Source of the DNA: Streptomyces sp. WM6378
Lineage (GTDB): Bacteria > Actinomycetota > Actinomycetes > Streptomycetales > Streptomycetaceae
DNA: 64,000 bases
Direction of reading: 5' to 3'
NCBI RefSeq assembly: GCF_001279695.1
Contig: NZ_LGDD01000120.1
Coordinates: 124,001-188,000 of the forward strand
Below are positions 45,320 through 54,328 of this stretch, piece by piece. The position numbers were made by a program, and so were the translations under genes. Each line of letters starts with the position of its first letter. The first letter of the stretch is position 1. The notes beneath the pieces were generated by a model, which made no database searches, had not been told where the DNA came from, and worked only from the letters and a program-made list of their open reading frames with translations.

Positions 45320-46243
45320 TCACCCCGCGGACATACTCGCAACGTCCGGCGTGCGGATGTGCTGGGTGAGGAAGAGGGCCGCGCGATCCAATGCCTCGTC
45401 GGCTTCGTCGAGGACGCCGGCGAACGACTGGAACACGTGGGGTACGTCGGCGGTGATGTCGAGGACCACGTCCACTCCGGCGGCCCTCGCGCGCGCGGCC
45501 ATGCGCGTGGAGTCGTCCAGGAGCACTTCGTTGGTGCCCACCTGGAGGAGCATCGGCGGGAAACCGCTCAGGTCGGCCCGGATGGCCGGGCTGAGCATGG
45601 GGTGTTCCGGGTCCTGCCCCGCGAGGTACATGGCTCCGGTGCGCCCCAGCGATTCGCGGGTGAAGAACGGGTCGATGCCTGCTTTGGTGTCCATGCTCGC
45701 GCCCGTCCGGGTGGCGTCGAGGCCGGGCGAGAACGCGACGATCGCCGCAGGCAGGGGGAGGTTCGCGGCGCGGGCGGCAAGGCAGGTGGTGACGGCGAGC
45801 CCACCGCCGGCGGAGTCACCGGCGAACACGATGCCGGAAGGATCTTCGCCGCCGTCGAGCAACGCGCGGTACGCGCTCAGCGTGTCTTCGATCGCGGCCG
45901 GGAACGGGTGCTCGGGGGCGAGCCGGTAGTCCAACGAGTAGGCCCTGGCCCCGGTCTTGGTCACGAGGTTGCCCGTCAGCGACAGTGCGGTCTCGGGTGA
46001 ACCGAACACGAAGCCGCCGCCGTGGAAGTACAGGATCGTCCCGGCGCGTGCGCCCTCGACCGGTTCGACGAGCAGTGCGGGGCGTGCGGCGAGCGTCGTG
46101 GCCGTGGTGCGGATTCCGTCCGGGACGATCATCGTGGCCATCATCGCCCTGAACCCCGCTCGCATCGCCTCAACCGGTTGAGGACCCTCGGGTCGGGGCT
46201 GCCGCAGCATGGCGTCGATCATCGTGCGCTGTTCCCTGCTCAT
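45320..46243 (-). CDS. Alpha/beta hydrolase, HSL-type esterase
   Basis: The 307-residue product has HGGGFVFG (oxyanion hole), GDSAGGG (nucleophile) and a late histidine in DVPHVFQSF. It belongs to the hormone-sensitive-lipase family and is paralogous in type to the esterase at 29805. GGAGG precedes the ATG. It is divergent from a MarR gene 42 bases away and is the likely target of that regulator. Confidence 0.9.
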   Translation of the reverse strand: MSREQRTMIDAMLRQPRPEGPQPVEAMRAGFRAMMATMIVPDGIRTTATTLAARPALLVEPVEGARAGTILYFHGGGFVFGSPETALSLTGNLVTKTGARAYSLDYRLAPEHPFPAAIEDTLSAYRALLDGGEDPSGIVFAGDSAGGGLAVTTCLAARAANLPLPAAIVAFSPGLDATRTGASMDTKAGIDPFFTRESLGRTGAMYLAGQDPEHPMLSPAIRADLSGFPPMLLQVGTNEVLLDDSTRMAARARAAGVDVVLDITADVPHVFQSFAGVLDEADEALDRAALFLTQHIRTPDVASMSAG

Positions 46244-46261
46244 CCCAGGCCTCCATCGTAA

Positions 46262-46275
46262 GTAGCTGCCGCTAC
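46262..46275. promoter_or_regulatory. Inverted repeat GTAGC-TGCC-GCTAC
   Basis: Perfect 5-base arms (46262-46266, 46271-46275) in the 42-base gap between the divergent esterase and MarR genes, next to a TACACT -10-like hexamer. It is a plausible MarR operator. Confidence 0.55.
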
Positions 46276-46285
46276 ACTATATGCC

Positions 46286-46756
46286 GTGGCATACAAATCG
46301 AGCCCTGCCGATCTCCCGGGCTTCTTCTCCGACCTCGTCCGTTGCGAGACGCGTCTGTACAACGCCCTCAACGACCGCCTTCGCGAGCGGCACGGCATCG
46401 TCACGTCCCAGTTCGAGTTCCTGCGCCATCTCCGTGACCACCCCGGGTCCCGGGTGGCGGACCTCGCCACCGAGTTCGCGGTCGGGATCGGGGCGACCAG
46501 CAAGGGTGTCGACCGCCTGGAGAAGCAGGGCTGGGTCGTCCGGCAACGCAATCCATCGGATCGCCGGTCATCGCTGCTGGCGCTGACCGATGAGGGCCTG
46601 GAACTGGTCGACGCGGCCGACCGCACCTTCACCGAGCGGCTGGCCGAGCTGATCGGCGGCACTCTCGAAGGAACCCGCCTGACGGCCATGGCGCAGCCCC
46701 TCTCGGAGCTCCGTTCCGTACTGGAACGCGACCAGATCGGCATGCCCGCGGGCTGA
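46286..46756 (+). CDS. MarR-family regulator
   Basis: The 156-residue product (GTG start at 46286) is a typical MarR protein: RLRERHGIVTSQFEFLRHLRDHPGSRVADLATEFAVGIGATSKGVDRLEKQGWVVRQRNPSDRRSSLLALTDEG, with the winged-helix and wing arginines. The start lies about 7 bases after a TACACT -10-like element and has no Shine-Dalgarno sequence, so the mRNA may be leaderless. It probably represses itself and the esterase. Confidence 0.88.
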   Translation: MAYKSSPADLPGFFSDLVRCETRLYNALNDRLRERHGIVTSQFEFLRHLRDHPGSRVADLATEFAVGIGATSKGVDRLEKQGWVVRQRNPSDRRSSLLALTDEGLELVDAADRTFTERLAELIGGTLEGTRLTAMAQPLSELRSVLERDQIGMPAG

Positions 46757-46827
46757 GAGGACCCGCAATCCAACTCCCGGGAACAAAAGGGGTGCGTACC
46801 CCCTCCGCCCCCTGCCAGGCTCCCCCA

Positions 46828-47565
46828 ATGAATCGTGACCAGATCTCCCGGCATGCCCACGCGGACCATCCGATCGCGGCCCCGCTCGACGACGACTCGG
46901 TACGTCGGCTGCTGGAACGCGGTGTCCCGCGCGCCGACGCCCGCGTACTCGACCTCGGCTGCGGCGGCGGGGAGTGGCTCCTGCGCGCCCTCACCGCGCA
47001 CCCGCGCCTACGGGCCGAAGGAGTGGACGTCTCCGAGAGCTCGCTGACCCACGCCCGCGAGGCCGCGCAGCTCGCCGGCGTCCAACGGCGACTCGTCCTC
47101 CACCAGGCCGATGCCGCGCAGTTCACCGCCCCACACGCCTTCGACCTGGTGCTCAGCGTCGGGGCCACGCATGCCTTCGGCGGCCTGCTCCCCACCCTCG
47201 CGGCGGCGCGCAAGCATCTGGCTCCCGGCGGGCGCGTCCTGGTCGGCGAGGGATTCTGGCTGCGCGAACCCTCCCCCGAGGCCGCCGAAATGCTGGGCGA
47301 CCTCAGCGACCTGCCGACCACCCTGGACCACGTCGTCGCTGATGGCTGGACCCCCGTCCAGGCACACATCAGCACACGTCAGGAGCTCGACGCCTACGAA
47401 TGGGCATGGACGGGATCCCTGGCCTCATGGGCCCTGGACCACCCGGACGACCCCGACAGCCCGCAGGCCCTGGCGGCAGCCACCACCCACCGCGACGAAT
47501 GGCTGAACGTGTACCGGGACGTCTTCGGCTTCGTATGCCTGATCCTGCGGCCGACGTCCGGGTGA
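46828..47565 (+). CDS. SAM-dependent methyltransferase
   Basis: The 245-residue product shows VLDLGCGGGEWLLRAL (motif I), AEGVDVSESSL, and the later FDLVLSVGATHAFGG and LAPGGRVLVGEGFW segments. It is a small-molecule methyltransferase of unknown substrate. The ATG at 46828 (MNRDQISRHAHADHP) is preferred over an in-frame GTG at 46792; the SD is weak. It follows the MarR gene by 71 bases. Confidence 0.88.
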   Translation: MNRDQISRHAHADHPIAAPLDDDSVRRLLERGVPRADARVLDLGCGGGEWLLRALTAHPRLRAEGVDVSESSLTHAREAAQLAGVQRRLVLHQADAAQFTAPHAFDLVLSVGATHAFGGLLPTLAAARKHLAPGGRVLVGEGFWLREPSPEAAEMLGDLSDLPTTLDHVVADGWTPVQAHISTRQELDAYEWAWTGSLASWALDHPDDPDSPQALAAATTHRDEWLNVYRDVFGFVCLILRPTSG

Positions 47566-48077
47566 AGCACCCCGAACGGGCGCCTCGGCGCGACGATGCG
47601 GAGTCTCGTCGATCGTGAACTGGCCGTCTGGCGTGGCGGCTTGGGCCGCGCTTGGGGCGGGCGGCTCCACTTCAACTGACCCGGTCGGCAAAGCGGTTCG
47701 CGGAGAGCGTTGCCGAACAGCGGGCGCAGCCGGAGCCGGGGGGACTCGCCACGCCCTCTCTTTCGCCGTCGGCCACCCAGCCCTCGCCTCATCCCAGGGC
47801 AGCGGTACGTCACAGCCCCCGTCGCCAGCCGGGGACGGGCCGTCACCGCCGCTCGCCCCGTCACTCGGTGCCGGGCCTCGGCCGGCAAACGCCTGGGATG
47901 TCCCGGGTTCAGTGTGAGTCCGCATCCCAATGCCCTGGTCAGCGGCGTGAGACGGCCTTCCCGTTGTCCCGGGACAGCGCTGACCAGACTTCAAGGTCGT
48001 ACCGAGTACCTACGTTTGAACTGCGTCAACGGCCGGCGCGCAACACAGGCCGTGTCACTGATCACTGGGAGAACAAG
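47566..48077. other. Long intergenic region upstream of lectin gene B1
   Basis: About 510 bases without a supported gene. It contains GGGATGTCCC (47895-47904) and the 12-base palindrome TGTCCCGGGACA (47965-47976), related to motifs before the other lectin genes. The promoter of the 48078 gene is expected in its right part. Confidence 0.5.
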
Positions 48078-48644
48078 ATGAGGCTGAACATGACGTCGGC
48101 GCTTCGCGACGGAATGGCCCGACCCACCCGGGGGAACACCCCCATGCTCAAGCGCCGTATGGCCGCCGTCGCCGTCGCCGCCACCGGCCTCATGGCCACC
48201 GGCCTCACCGCCAGCCCGGCCAGCGCCCTCCCCAGCGACGGCGGCGTCCCGATCAAGCTCCAGGACAACCTCTGCCTCGACATCCCCGGCGGCCACGCCG
48301 TGATCGGTGCCCAGATCCAACAGTGGGGTTGCAATGGCAGCGACGCCCAGCGGTGGAACTTCGTTCACGTCGACTCCACCCACTTCCTCGTCCAGAGCTC
48401 CCTCGACACCAACCTCTGCATCAACAACTGGGAAGGCGGAGACAAGACCGGCAACCACATCAAGCTCTACAACTGCGCCAACACCGGCGACGGCTCCTTC
48501 AACTGGGTCCACAGGGGCAACGGCACCCAGATGCAGCCCCGCAGCGCCGCCACGAACTGCCTCGACGCCTGGAGCGGAACCGGCCAGGGCAACGAAATCC
48601 GCCTCTACCCCTGCACCGACGCCCCCGGCGAGAACTTCGCCTGA
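48078..48644 (+). CDS. Secreted ricin-type beta-trefoil lectin B1
   Basis: The 188-residue product has a long N-terminal region and signal peptide (MLKRRMAAVAVAATGLMATGLTASPASA), then a ricin B-like domain: DNLCLDIPGGHAVIGAQIQQWGCNGSDAQRWNF, NLCINNWEGGDKTGNHIKLYNC, NCLDAWSGTGQGNEIRLYPC. Each block has the C-L...QxW-type pattern of a trefoil lobe. GGGAG lies before the ATG at 48078; ATG at 48144 is an alternative. It probably binds galactose- or xylose-type sugars outside the cell. Confidence 0.85.
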   Translation: MRLNMTSALRDGMARPTRGNTPMLKRRMAAVAVAATGLMATGLTASPASALPSDGGVPIKLQDNLCLDIPGGHAVIGAQIQQWGCNGSDAQRWNFVHVDSTHFLVQSSLDTNLCINNWEGGDKTGNHIKLYNCANTGDGSFNWVHRGNGTQMQPRSAATNCLDAWSGTGQGNEIRLYPCTDAPGENFA

Positions 48645-48993
48645 ACCCTGCACACCACACGACGAGCCATTCGACCCCGGCTTCAACAGGGTGTGCGAAC
48701 CAGTGGGTTCGGGCCCATGAGCGGCATCTGAGCCACCACCTTTCGTGACGAACTCTGTCCCGGGATGTCCCGACATGGCTGCGGGACAGCAGTAGCGGGC
48801 CGTGGGACGGCCCGTTAGGGGCCTCGGGACGGCAGTTCGGGGTTCACGGGACGGCTACGTTTCTCAGTGACGCCGTCCGACGCGGTGGACAAAGACCCGC
48901 GTCGTCGCAAGGCGGTATGTCCACTCTCGCAATTCATTCCGCGGGGCGGGTCCGACAGGACTCCCCCGCCACCGACACATCACGGGATCCTTC
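48645..48993. other. Intergenic region with clustered GGGAC repeats
   Basis: No gene seen. Between 48755 and 48853 the block GGGAC or its complement GTCCC recurs at least six times, including TGTCCCGGGATGTCCCGACA (48755-48774). This is an unusual clustering upstream of lectin B2 and could be a multi-site operator. Confidence 0.5.
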
Positions 48994-49509
48994 ATGCGCA
49001 TACGCACTGCCGCCCTGGCCACGGCCGCCGCAGCCACCCTCGGGACGGTGCTGACCGCCGCTCCGGCCCAGGCCGCCCCCCGTTACAACATCTCGATCAA
49101 CATCGCGGACGCCTTCTGTCTGGACATCCCGAACAGCAACCCCTACAACGGGCAGGTTGTCCAGCAGTGGACGTGCAATGACAGCAACGCTCAGAAGTGG
49201 AACGTCCTCGACTCCGGCTCCCACTACTTCAAGGTCCAGAGCGCCGCGTGGCCGCAGTTTTGCCTCAACAACTGGAGCGGTGGTGGAGCCCAGGGCGATT
49301 ACATCAAGCTCTACAACTGCGACAGCGTGGACAGCAACTTCAACACGGTCGGCGCCGACTTCGGCAATTACTGGCAGTTCCAGCCGATGAAGGCCTCGGC
49401 GAACTGCGTGAACATGTACGGCGGTCAGACCCCGGGCGCCGTCATGCGCCTCTTCCCCTGCAGCGACACCGGCCCCAACTCGCGCTTCCGCCTGTATCCC
49501 ATCTGGTGA
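48994..49509 (+). CDS. Secreted ricin-type beta-trefoil lectin B2
   Basis: The 171-residue product has a signal peptide (residues 1-27, ending APAQA) and three ricin lobes: AFCLDIPNSNPYNGQVVQQWTCNDSNAQKWN, QFCLNNWSGGGAQGDYIKLYNC, NCVNMYGGQTPGAVMRLFPC. It is a close relative of the B1 gene 350 bases upstream, so the two arose by duplication. The DUF1906-type gene follows 113 bases later, perhaps under the same control. Confidence 0.88.
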   Translation: MRIRTAALATAAAATLGTVLTAAPAQAAPRYNISINIADAFCLDIPNSNPYNGQVVQQWTCNDSNAQKWNVLDSGSHYFKVQSAAWPQFCLNNWSGGGAQGDYIKLYNCDSVDSNFNTVGADFGNYWQFQPMKASANCVNMYGGQTPGAVMRLFPCSDTGPNSRFRLYPIW

Positions 49510-49622
49510 CAGCGCCGCCCTGACAGGCGGGCCGAACGGGCAACCGCGCCGAAATGGCTCTCCCCGGCGTCGAATTCCCGCACCCATGCCCCCCCCGAGC
49601 CCCGCTCACCAGAAAGAGAAAC

Positions 49623-51995
49623 ATGGCGGACGACAAGGTCCTCGCTGCCCAGAAATGGGTCAACGCCACTTACGCGAATGTCCCCGGCTATGCGAAATGC
49701 CCCGAGGACGGGCGCACCGGCTGGTCGACGATGTTCTCGCTGACGATGGCGCTCCAGGCGGAGCTGGCCATGGCCCCGCTCGTCGCGAGCTTCGGCCCGG
49801 GCACGCTTTCCGAGCTCGCGAAGCGCGGCGACATCGGCCCGAACGAGTCGAACGTCAACATCAAGAAAATCATCGAGCACGCGCTGTTCTGCAAGGGCTA
49901 CTGGGGCGGCGACGGTTCGGGATCGTATGGCGCCGCCACCGACAAGTCGGTCAGGGCGCTCAAGAACGACGCCGGTGTCGACGCTTCGAACGGCCTGGTG
50001 CAGCCCAAGATCTTCAAGGCGCTCCTGAGCATGGACGCGTACGTCTCGGTCACCGGCGGCACCGACACGGTCCGCGCGGTGCAGCGCTGGCTCAACAGCC
50101 GCTACGTCAACCGGTCGTCGTTCTTCATCGGTCCCGCCGACGGCGTCTACTCGCGTGACGTGCAGAAGTCGCTGATGAAGGCGATCCAGTACGAGCTCGG
50201 CATACCCGACGACCAGGCCACCGGAGCCTTCGGCCCCGGCACCCAGGCGGGTCTGAAGAACCATGCGGTGAAGGAGGGTGACTCGGGCATCTTCGTCCAG
50301 CTCTTCTCCGCCGCGTGCGTGTTCAACTCGCCGGTGGTCACGCCCGACACCAACATCATGACCACGTTCCGCAGCACCTTCGACGCCAAACTCACCGAGT
50401 GGGTACGGGCGTTCCAGGGGTTCTCGGAGCTGGGCAGCCCCAGCGGCGTGGGCGACTACCGCACCTGGGCGCAGCTGCTGGTCTCCACCGGTGACCCGGA
50501 CCGCCCCGCCCAGGCGTGCGACACCCGCTTCCGGATCACCCGCCCCCGCGCGGACGCCCTGTACGCGGCGGGCTACCGCCATGTGGGCCGCTACCTGTTC
50601 GACCCTCCGGGCAGCACGCTGGACAAGAACATCAAGGACGGCGAGCTGGAGGACATCTTCGCGGCCGGTCTGAGCGTGTTCCCGATCTACCAGGACAACG
50701 CCCGGCGCCTGGTGGACTTCACCTTCGAGCAGGGCTTCAACCACGCCCTGAACGCGCACTCGCACGCCGAACAGTACGGCTTCAACCGGGGTACGGTCAT
50801 CTACTTCGCGGTCGACTACGACGCGACCGCGGACGAGATCGCGTCCAACATCGTCCCGTACTTCCAGGGCGTCCAGGCCGGTCTCGCCAACCAGGGCATG
50901 CGCTACTTCCACGGCGTCTACGGCTCCCGGAACGTGTGCACGCAGGTCAGCAAGAACACCGGCGCCCGGTATTCGTTCGTGTCCGGCATGTCCTGGGGCT
51001 TCTCCGGAAACCTCGGCTTCCCGCTCCCGCCGAACTGGGCGTTCAACCAGATCAAGGAGTTCAAGTTCACGGCCGGGTCCGACGCGTTCGACCTCGACAA
51101 CGACGCGCACCGCTCGGGCAGCGACACCGGCCAGAACACCATCCACCAAGTGGTCGACCCCGCCGACGCGTTCGTCAAGAACCTGGAGACGGTCTTCCCG
51201 CTGGCGATGCAGTTCACGTCCACCAGGGCCGGCGACCCGAACCGGCTCACCATGGAGTACGGCCGCCACAAGGACTACGGCGGTTTCAAGTGGGCCATGC
51301 TGATCGGCGATCCCGACCCCGACTTCATCAAGTTCGCGGACAGCCACGGCGCGTCCGTACTCCCGGACTTCAAGGACTTCGTCACCGGGTACTCGATCGG
51401 TGCCCCGCATCTGCTGGCCACCGCCAACGGGCACTACGTCAAACCGCAGAACGAGAGTGACATCCGCGAGGTCGGTGCGGGCGACATCTCGGGGTGGGGC
51501 GGCGACCTCATCACCCTGTACGCGGAGTGGCAGCGCGACATCAAGGCGTACCCGTCCGGACACGCCTACTGCGACGCGAAGTTCGCCAAGCTGGGAGTGA
51601 CCTCGACGTTCGGATTCAACGACCTCATCGAGGACGCGGACGGCTATCTGATCGCCCGGCGCGTGCAGCGAGGCGGTCAGTTCCTCGACGTCGTGCGCGA
51701 ACACTACGGCCAGGGCGAGCGTGACGCCGGCGCGCTGACCCGCTTCCGTGACTACTTCGAGCAGCGCTTCGGCGGCAACGTCGACTACGTAGTCACCATG
51801 GCCCGTTCCATCCTGCTCCTGCAGTACGACCCGGTCATCGCGGCCGGCCGCACGAGCCTCATCAGGGGCATCGCGGGGCAGAACGCCACGCTGCCTGCGC
51901 AGCTCTCGGACAGCGTCCTCAACGACTTCTGCCGGGGGTTCGCGGACGGTCTCCACGACCGGGCCCTGCAGGAGACCAACGCCAAGGGTGCGTAG
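49623..51995 (+). CDS. DUF1906 glycoside-hydrolase-like protein with PG-binding-like repeats
   Basis: The 790-residue product has no signal peptide. Residues about 1-290 contain peptidoglycan-binding-like helical units (SYGAATDKSVRALKNDAGV, GVYSRDVQKSLMKAIQYELG, GAFGPGTQAGLKNHAV). Residues about 315-530 are a DUF1906/Rv2525c-like TIM-barrel domain (YAAGYRHVGRYLF ... IFAAGLSVFPIYQDNA ... GTVIYFAVDYDAT). The last 260 residues, starting near GGDLITLYAEW, are unrecognised. DUF1906 proteins resemble glycoside hydrolases acting on cell-wall sugars. The ATG at 49623 (MADDKVLAAQ) has AAAGAGAA upstream. How it leaves the cell, if it does, is unclear. Confidence 0.82.
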   Translation: MADDKVLAAQKWVNATYANVPGYAKCPEDGRTGWSTMFSLTMALQAELAMAPLVASFGPGTLSELAKRGDIGPNESNVNIKKIIEHALFCKGYWGGDGSGSYGAATDKSVRALKNDAGVDASNGLVQPKIFKALLSMDAYVSVTGGTDTVRAVQRWLNSRYVNRSSFFIGPADGVYSRDVQKSLMKAIQYELGIPDDQATGAFGPGTQAGLKNHAVKEGDSGIFVQLFSAACVFNSPVVTPDTNIMTTFRSTFDAKLTEWVRAFQGFSELGSPSGVGDYRTWAQLLVSTGDPDRPAQACDTRFRITRPRADALYAAGYRHVGRYLFDPPGSTLDKNIKDGELEDIFAAGLSVFPIYQDNARRLVDFTFEQGFNHALNAHSHAEQYGFNRGTVIYFAVDYDATADEIASNIVPYFQGVQAGLANQGMRYFHGVYGSRNVCTQVSKNTGARYSFVSGMSWGFSGNLGFPLPPNWAFNQIKEFKFTAGSDAFDLDNDAHRSGSDTGQNTIHQVVDPADAFVKNLETVFPLAMQFTSTRAGDPNRLTMEYGRHKDYGGFKWAMLIGDPDPDFIKFADSHGASVLPDFKDFVTGYSIGAPHLLATANGHYVKPQNESDIREVGAGDISGWGGDLITLYAEWQRDIKAYPSGHAYCDAKFAKLGVTSTFGFNDLIEDADGYLIARRVQRGGQFLDVVREHYGQGERDAGALTRFRDYFEQRFGGNVDYVVTMARSILLLQYDPVIAAGRTSLIRGIAGQNATLPAQLSDSVLNDFCRGFADGLHDRALQETNAKGA

Positions 51996-52164
51996 GCGCT
52001 CCGTTGCGAGTGCGGCCGCAGGGCCGTGGACCGGCCTTGGCAGGCCGCACGGTTCCTGTGCCCCTGATCGGGGCGCGGGATCGCAGCGGGCTTTTGCACA
52101 TCACAACAGTTGCACGCGGCCGCCGTGGGTCGGCCGGCCGCGGCCAAGGAGGGGGATTTGACTC

Positions 52165-52845
52165 ATGCGTGATGTCATGACGCCGGCGATACGGCTCGAC
52201 CGTCGCCGCTTTCTGCTGACCGGCCTCGGTGCCACCGCAGGCGCGGCGCTCGCGCTCGGCGGGGTGACCACAACGGTGGCCGCCGCGGCCGGCACCCAGT
52301 GGCGCGGCAGGACCAGCGCCAACGGGTGGCGCGTGCTCGACTCGGCCCCGGCCCACCGTGTCGAGGGCACGGGTGGTGTCCACTTCGACGCGGCAGACGG
52401 CGATGTGGCCACCATGCTGACGCACGTGGTTCGCCGCTTCCACTACGAGATCGCCACGCTCGCGCCGGGCGAGGTCACCGGCCACGCCACGTCGCACACG
52501 GTGGCGGCGCCGTACGAGAGCAACTACCTCTCGGGTACGGCGATCGCGATCCGTCCGCTGCTCTATCCGGCGCGGGCGCAGGGCGGGTTCTTCCCGCACG
52601 AGCTCGTAGTGGTCCGCGACATCCTCGCCGACCTGGAGGGCGTCGTGAAGTGGGGCGGCGACCTGAGGCCGGCCAAGGAGTCGCACTTCCAGATCGACGT
52701 GAAGCCGGGTGACCCGGCGCTGCGCCGGGTCGCGGCGAAGCTGCGGGGCTGGGATATCAAGCCGGACGAGGGCGCGGGCACGATCGAGGCCACGACCCCG
52801 GCCCGGATGAAGGCGGCCAAGGCACTGGCAGCTCGCCAGCGCTGA
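52165..52845 (+). CDS. Tat-exported M15-peptidase-like protein with degenerate active site
   Basis: The 226-residue product has a twin-arginine signal (DRRRFLLTGLGATAGAALALGG). The mature part follows the D-Ala-D-Ala/L-Ala-D-Glu peptidase (M15) pattern: ESNYLSGTAIAIRP at residues 118-131 corresponds to the SxHxxGxAxD metal site, and ESHFQID (His174) to the final HxE/D site. The first site has Tyr/Leu instead of His, and Ala instead of Asp, so zinc binding is probably lost. AAGGAGGGGG precedes the ATG. It likely binds peptidoglycan without cutting it. The DUF1906 gene lies upstream. Confidence 0.65.
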   Translation: MRDVMTPAIRLDRRRFLLTGLGATAGAALALGGVTTTVAAAAGTQWRGRTSANGWRVLDSAPAHRVEGTGGVHFDAADGDVATMLTHVVRRFHYEIATLAPGEVTGHATSHTVAAPYESNYLSGTAIAIRPLLYPARAQGGFFPHELVVVRDILADLEGVVKWGGDLRPAKESHFQIDVKPGDPALRRVAAKLRGWDIKPDEGAGTIEATTPARMKAAKALAARQR

Positions 52846-52857
52846 CGCGAAGGCGGC

Positions 52858-52888
52858 GGGCCCGGGCCGTCGGCGGAGGGCCGGGCCC
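52858..52888 (+). terminator. Terminator after the M15-like gene
   Basis: Stem GGGCCCGG / CCGGGCCC with a 15-base loop, 13 bases after the stop. The following 386 bases to the convergent monooxygenase gene (52889-53274) contain no recognisable gene. Confidence 0.7.
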
Positions 52889-53274
52889 CGATCCCCTGAG
52901 CGGCCAACGAGTCCGCCCTCGCTCACCCGCCGGGCCCCCGCGCGGCCTGCCGCAGGCGCCGCGATTTCGGTGACCGCCATACCTCCGCCCAACGGAAGCG
53001 CGCTCCCCTCCTCAATCCGCCGGATCCGGCTGACAGGACAAGGCAGTTCAGCGCGGGCTCGCGGCTCACTCGGGCGGCCGGAGTGCGGCGCGCCTGCCGC
53101 GCCGGTACGAGACGACCGACCTCAGGTCGCGACTGGCGCGACCGGGGAGTTCATCGGACCGGGCGGCAGGGGGTGAGCCACACCGCACACCGCCGCGGCT
53201 ACCGCTCGCCCCAACGGCCGCCGCCCCGGGACCGGTCGCCCGTGGAGGTTGCCGGCACCGCTGTCCGGAGTCGG

Positions 53275-53943
53275 CTACGCGCTGCCCGCGCCGTCAGAAC
53301 GCCCACTCCCCGCTGAGCCCACGCCATCCGCACCGGCGCCCGGCCCGGCGACGGCGCCGAGCAGCCGGTAGGGCCGCGCACCGACAACGCCGTTCGCCTG
53401 GGTCACCGGTGTGTAGAGCAGGCCGTGGGCACCGTCCTCGCTCACGAAGACGTGGGCGGCGCCCATGCCCAGGGGCGGAGCCGCCCGAAGTCCGTCGGCG
53501 GTGGCCTCGGCCCATCGCTCGGCATGGGACGCCGACTCACTCCCGGCGCGCGCGACGACGATCATGTCGGTCGTGTCGTCGCCGGTGCCGTCAGGTACGA
53601 CGGTGTGCGCCAACCGGTAGCGGACCAGCCCGGGGCGCCTGATCCCCGGGACCTCACGGTCGATGCGGCCGACCATGTCAGCCCGGTGCTCGCGGACGAA
53701 GGCGAGGTGGGCCTCGTCGCTGGTCCACTGCGCGACGCTGAGCAGCACACGCCCGTCCGCGCTCGCGAAGCAGCTGAGCTGCAGGAAAGCCTTGGGTCGG
53801 ACCCTGACCGAGAGCTCGCCCCACTCCCCAAGCAGCGCGCGGCCCGCCCGGTCCTGCCGGTCCGGCGTGTCCACGATCCACTCGCTGATCAGCGTGGTCC
53901 CGGCGTCGAGCCGGGCCAGATCCGGCAGCTGATGCGTTGTCAC
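53275..53943 (-). CDS. Antibiotic biosynthesis monooxygenase (ABM)-like protein
   Basis: The 222-residue product has an ABM-like first half (TTLISEWIVDTPDRQDRAGRALLGEW ... FLQLSCFASADGRVLLSVAQWTSDEAHLAFVREH) and a related second half (DMIVVARAGSESASHAERWAEATADGLRAAPPLGMGAAHVFVSEDGAHGLLYTPV). Such ferredoxin-like dimers oxidise aromatic or quinone intermediates without cofactors. AGGAG precedes the GTG at 53941-53943. The C-terminus is a Gly/Ala/Ser-rich tail. Substrate unknown. Confidence 0.75.
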   Translation of the reverse strand: MTTHQLPDLARLDAGTTLISEWIVDTPDRQDRAGRALLGEWGELSVRVRPKAFLQLSCFASADGRVLLSVAQWTSDEAHLAFVREHRADMVGRIDREVPGIRRPGLVRYRLAHTVVPDGTGDDTTDMIVVARAGSESASHAERWAEATADGLRAAPPLGMGAAHVFVSEDGAHGLLYTPVTQANGVVGARPYRLLGAVAGPGAGADGVGSAGSGRSDGAGSA

Positions 53944-54328
53944 ACGAAACTCCTGTCGTCGCCCTGTGCCAAGGAGCATGGAACGTCAAGCGCGGTTGAG
54001 GTCAAGCCGGAGCCCAGAACCCGAGTTGCCGCCTGCTCGTGCTCGGGCGATGTCCACGCGGCCCAGAAGGACCGTCAAGTCGCCTCCGTCCCCCAGGAAT
54101 TGCCTCCGGTTTACCCGCACTCCCTTCCCAAGCCATGTGACATATGCAATTTTACAGACCGCAGAACCAATGAACCAAGCCGCGTTCATGCCAATTGATC
54201 AGCACGACCCGCGGGTCACCCGGGTCCGCTCCGTCGCGCCCCGAGGTCGGGGCAGCCGGGCGGGCCAGGCCCGCGGTACCCCCACCCGCCGCGCGCCGGA
54301 GCGCGGCCACACCGCTGGGAGGCGGCAC
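53944..54328. other. Intergenic region upstream of collagenase
   Basis: Divergent promoter region. An AT-rich stretch (about 54133-54165, with ACATATGCAATTTTACAG) is the likely collagenase promoter area. No separate gene seen; the ORF that spans it is an extension of the collagenase frame. Confidence 0.5.

Noticed and set aside
49425..51956. An 843-codon minus-strand ORF
   Set aside because: It is the mirror of the DUF1906 gene. No recognisable domain appears and composition is that of an antisense frame.
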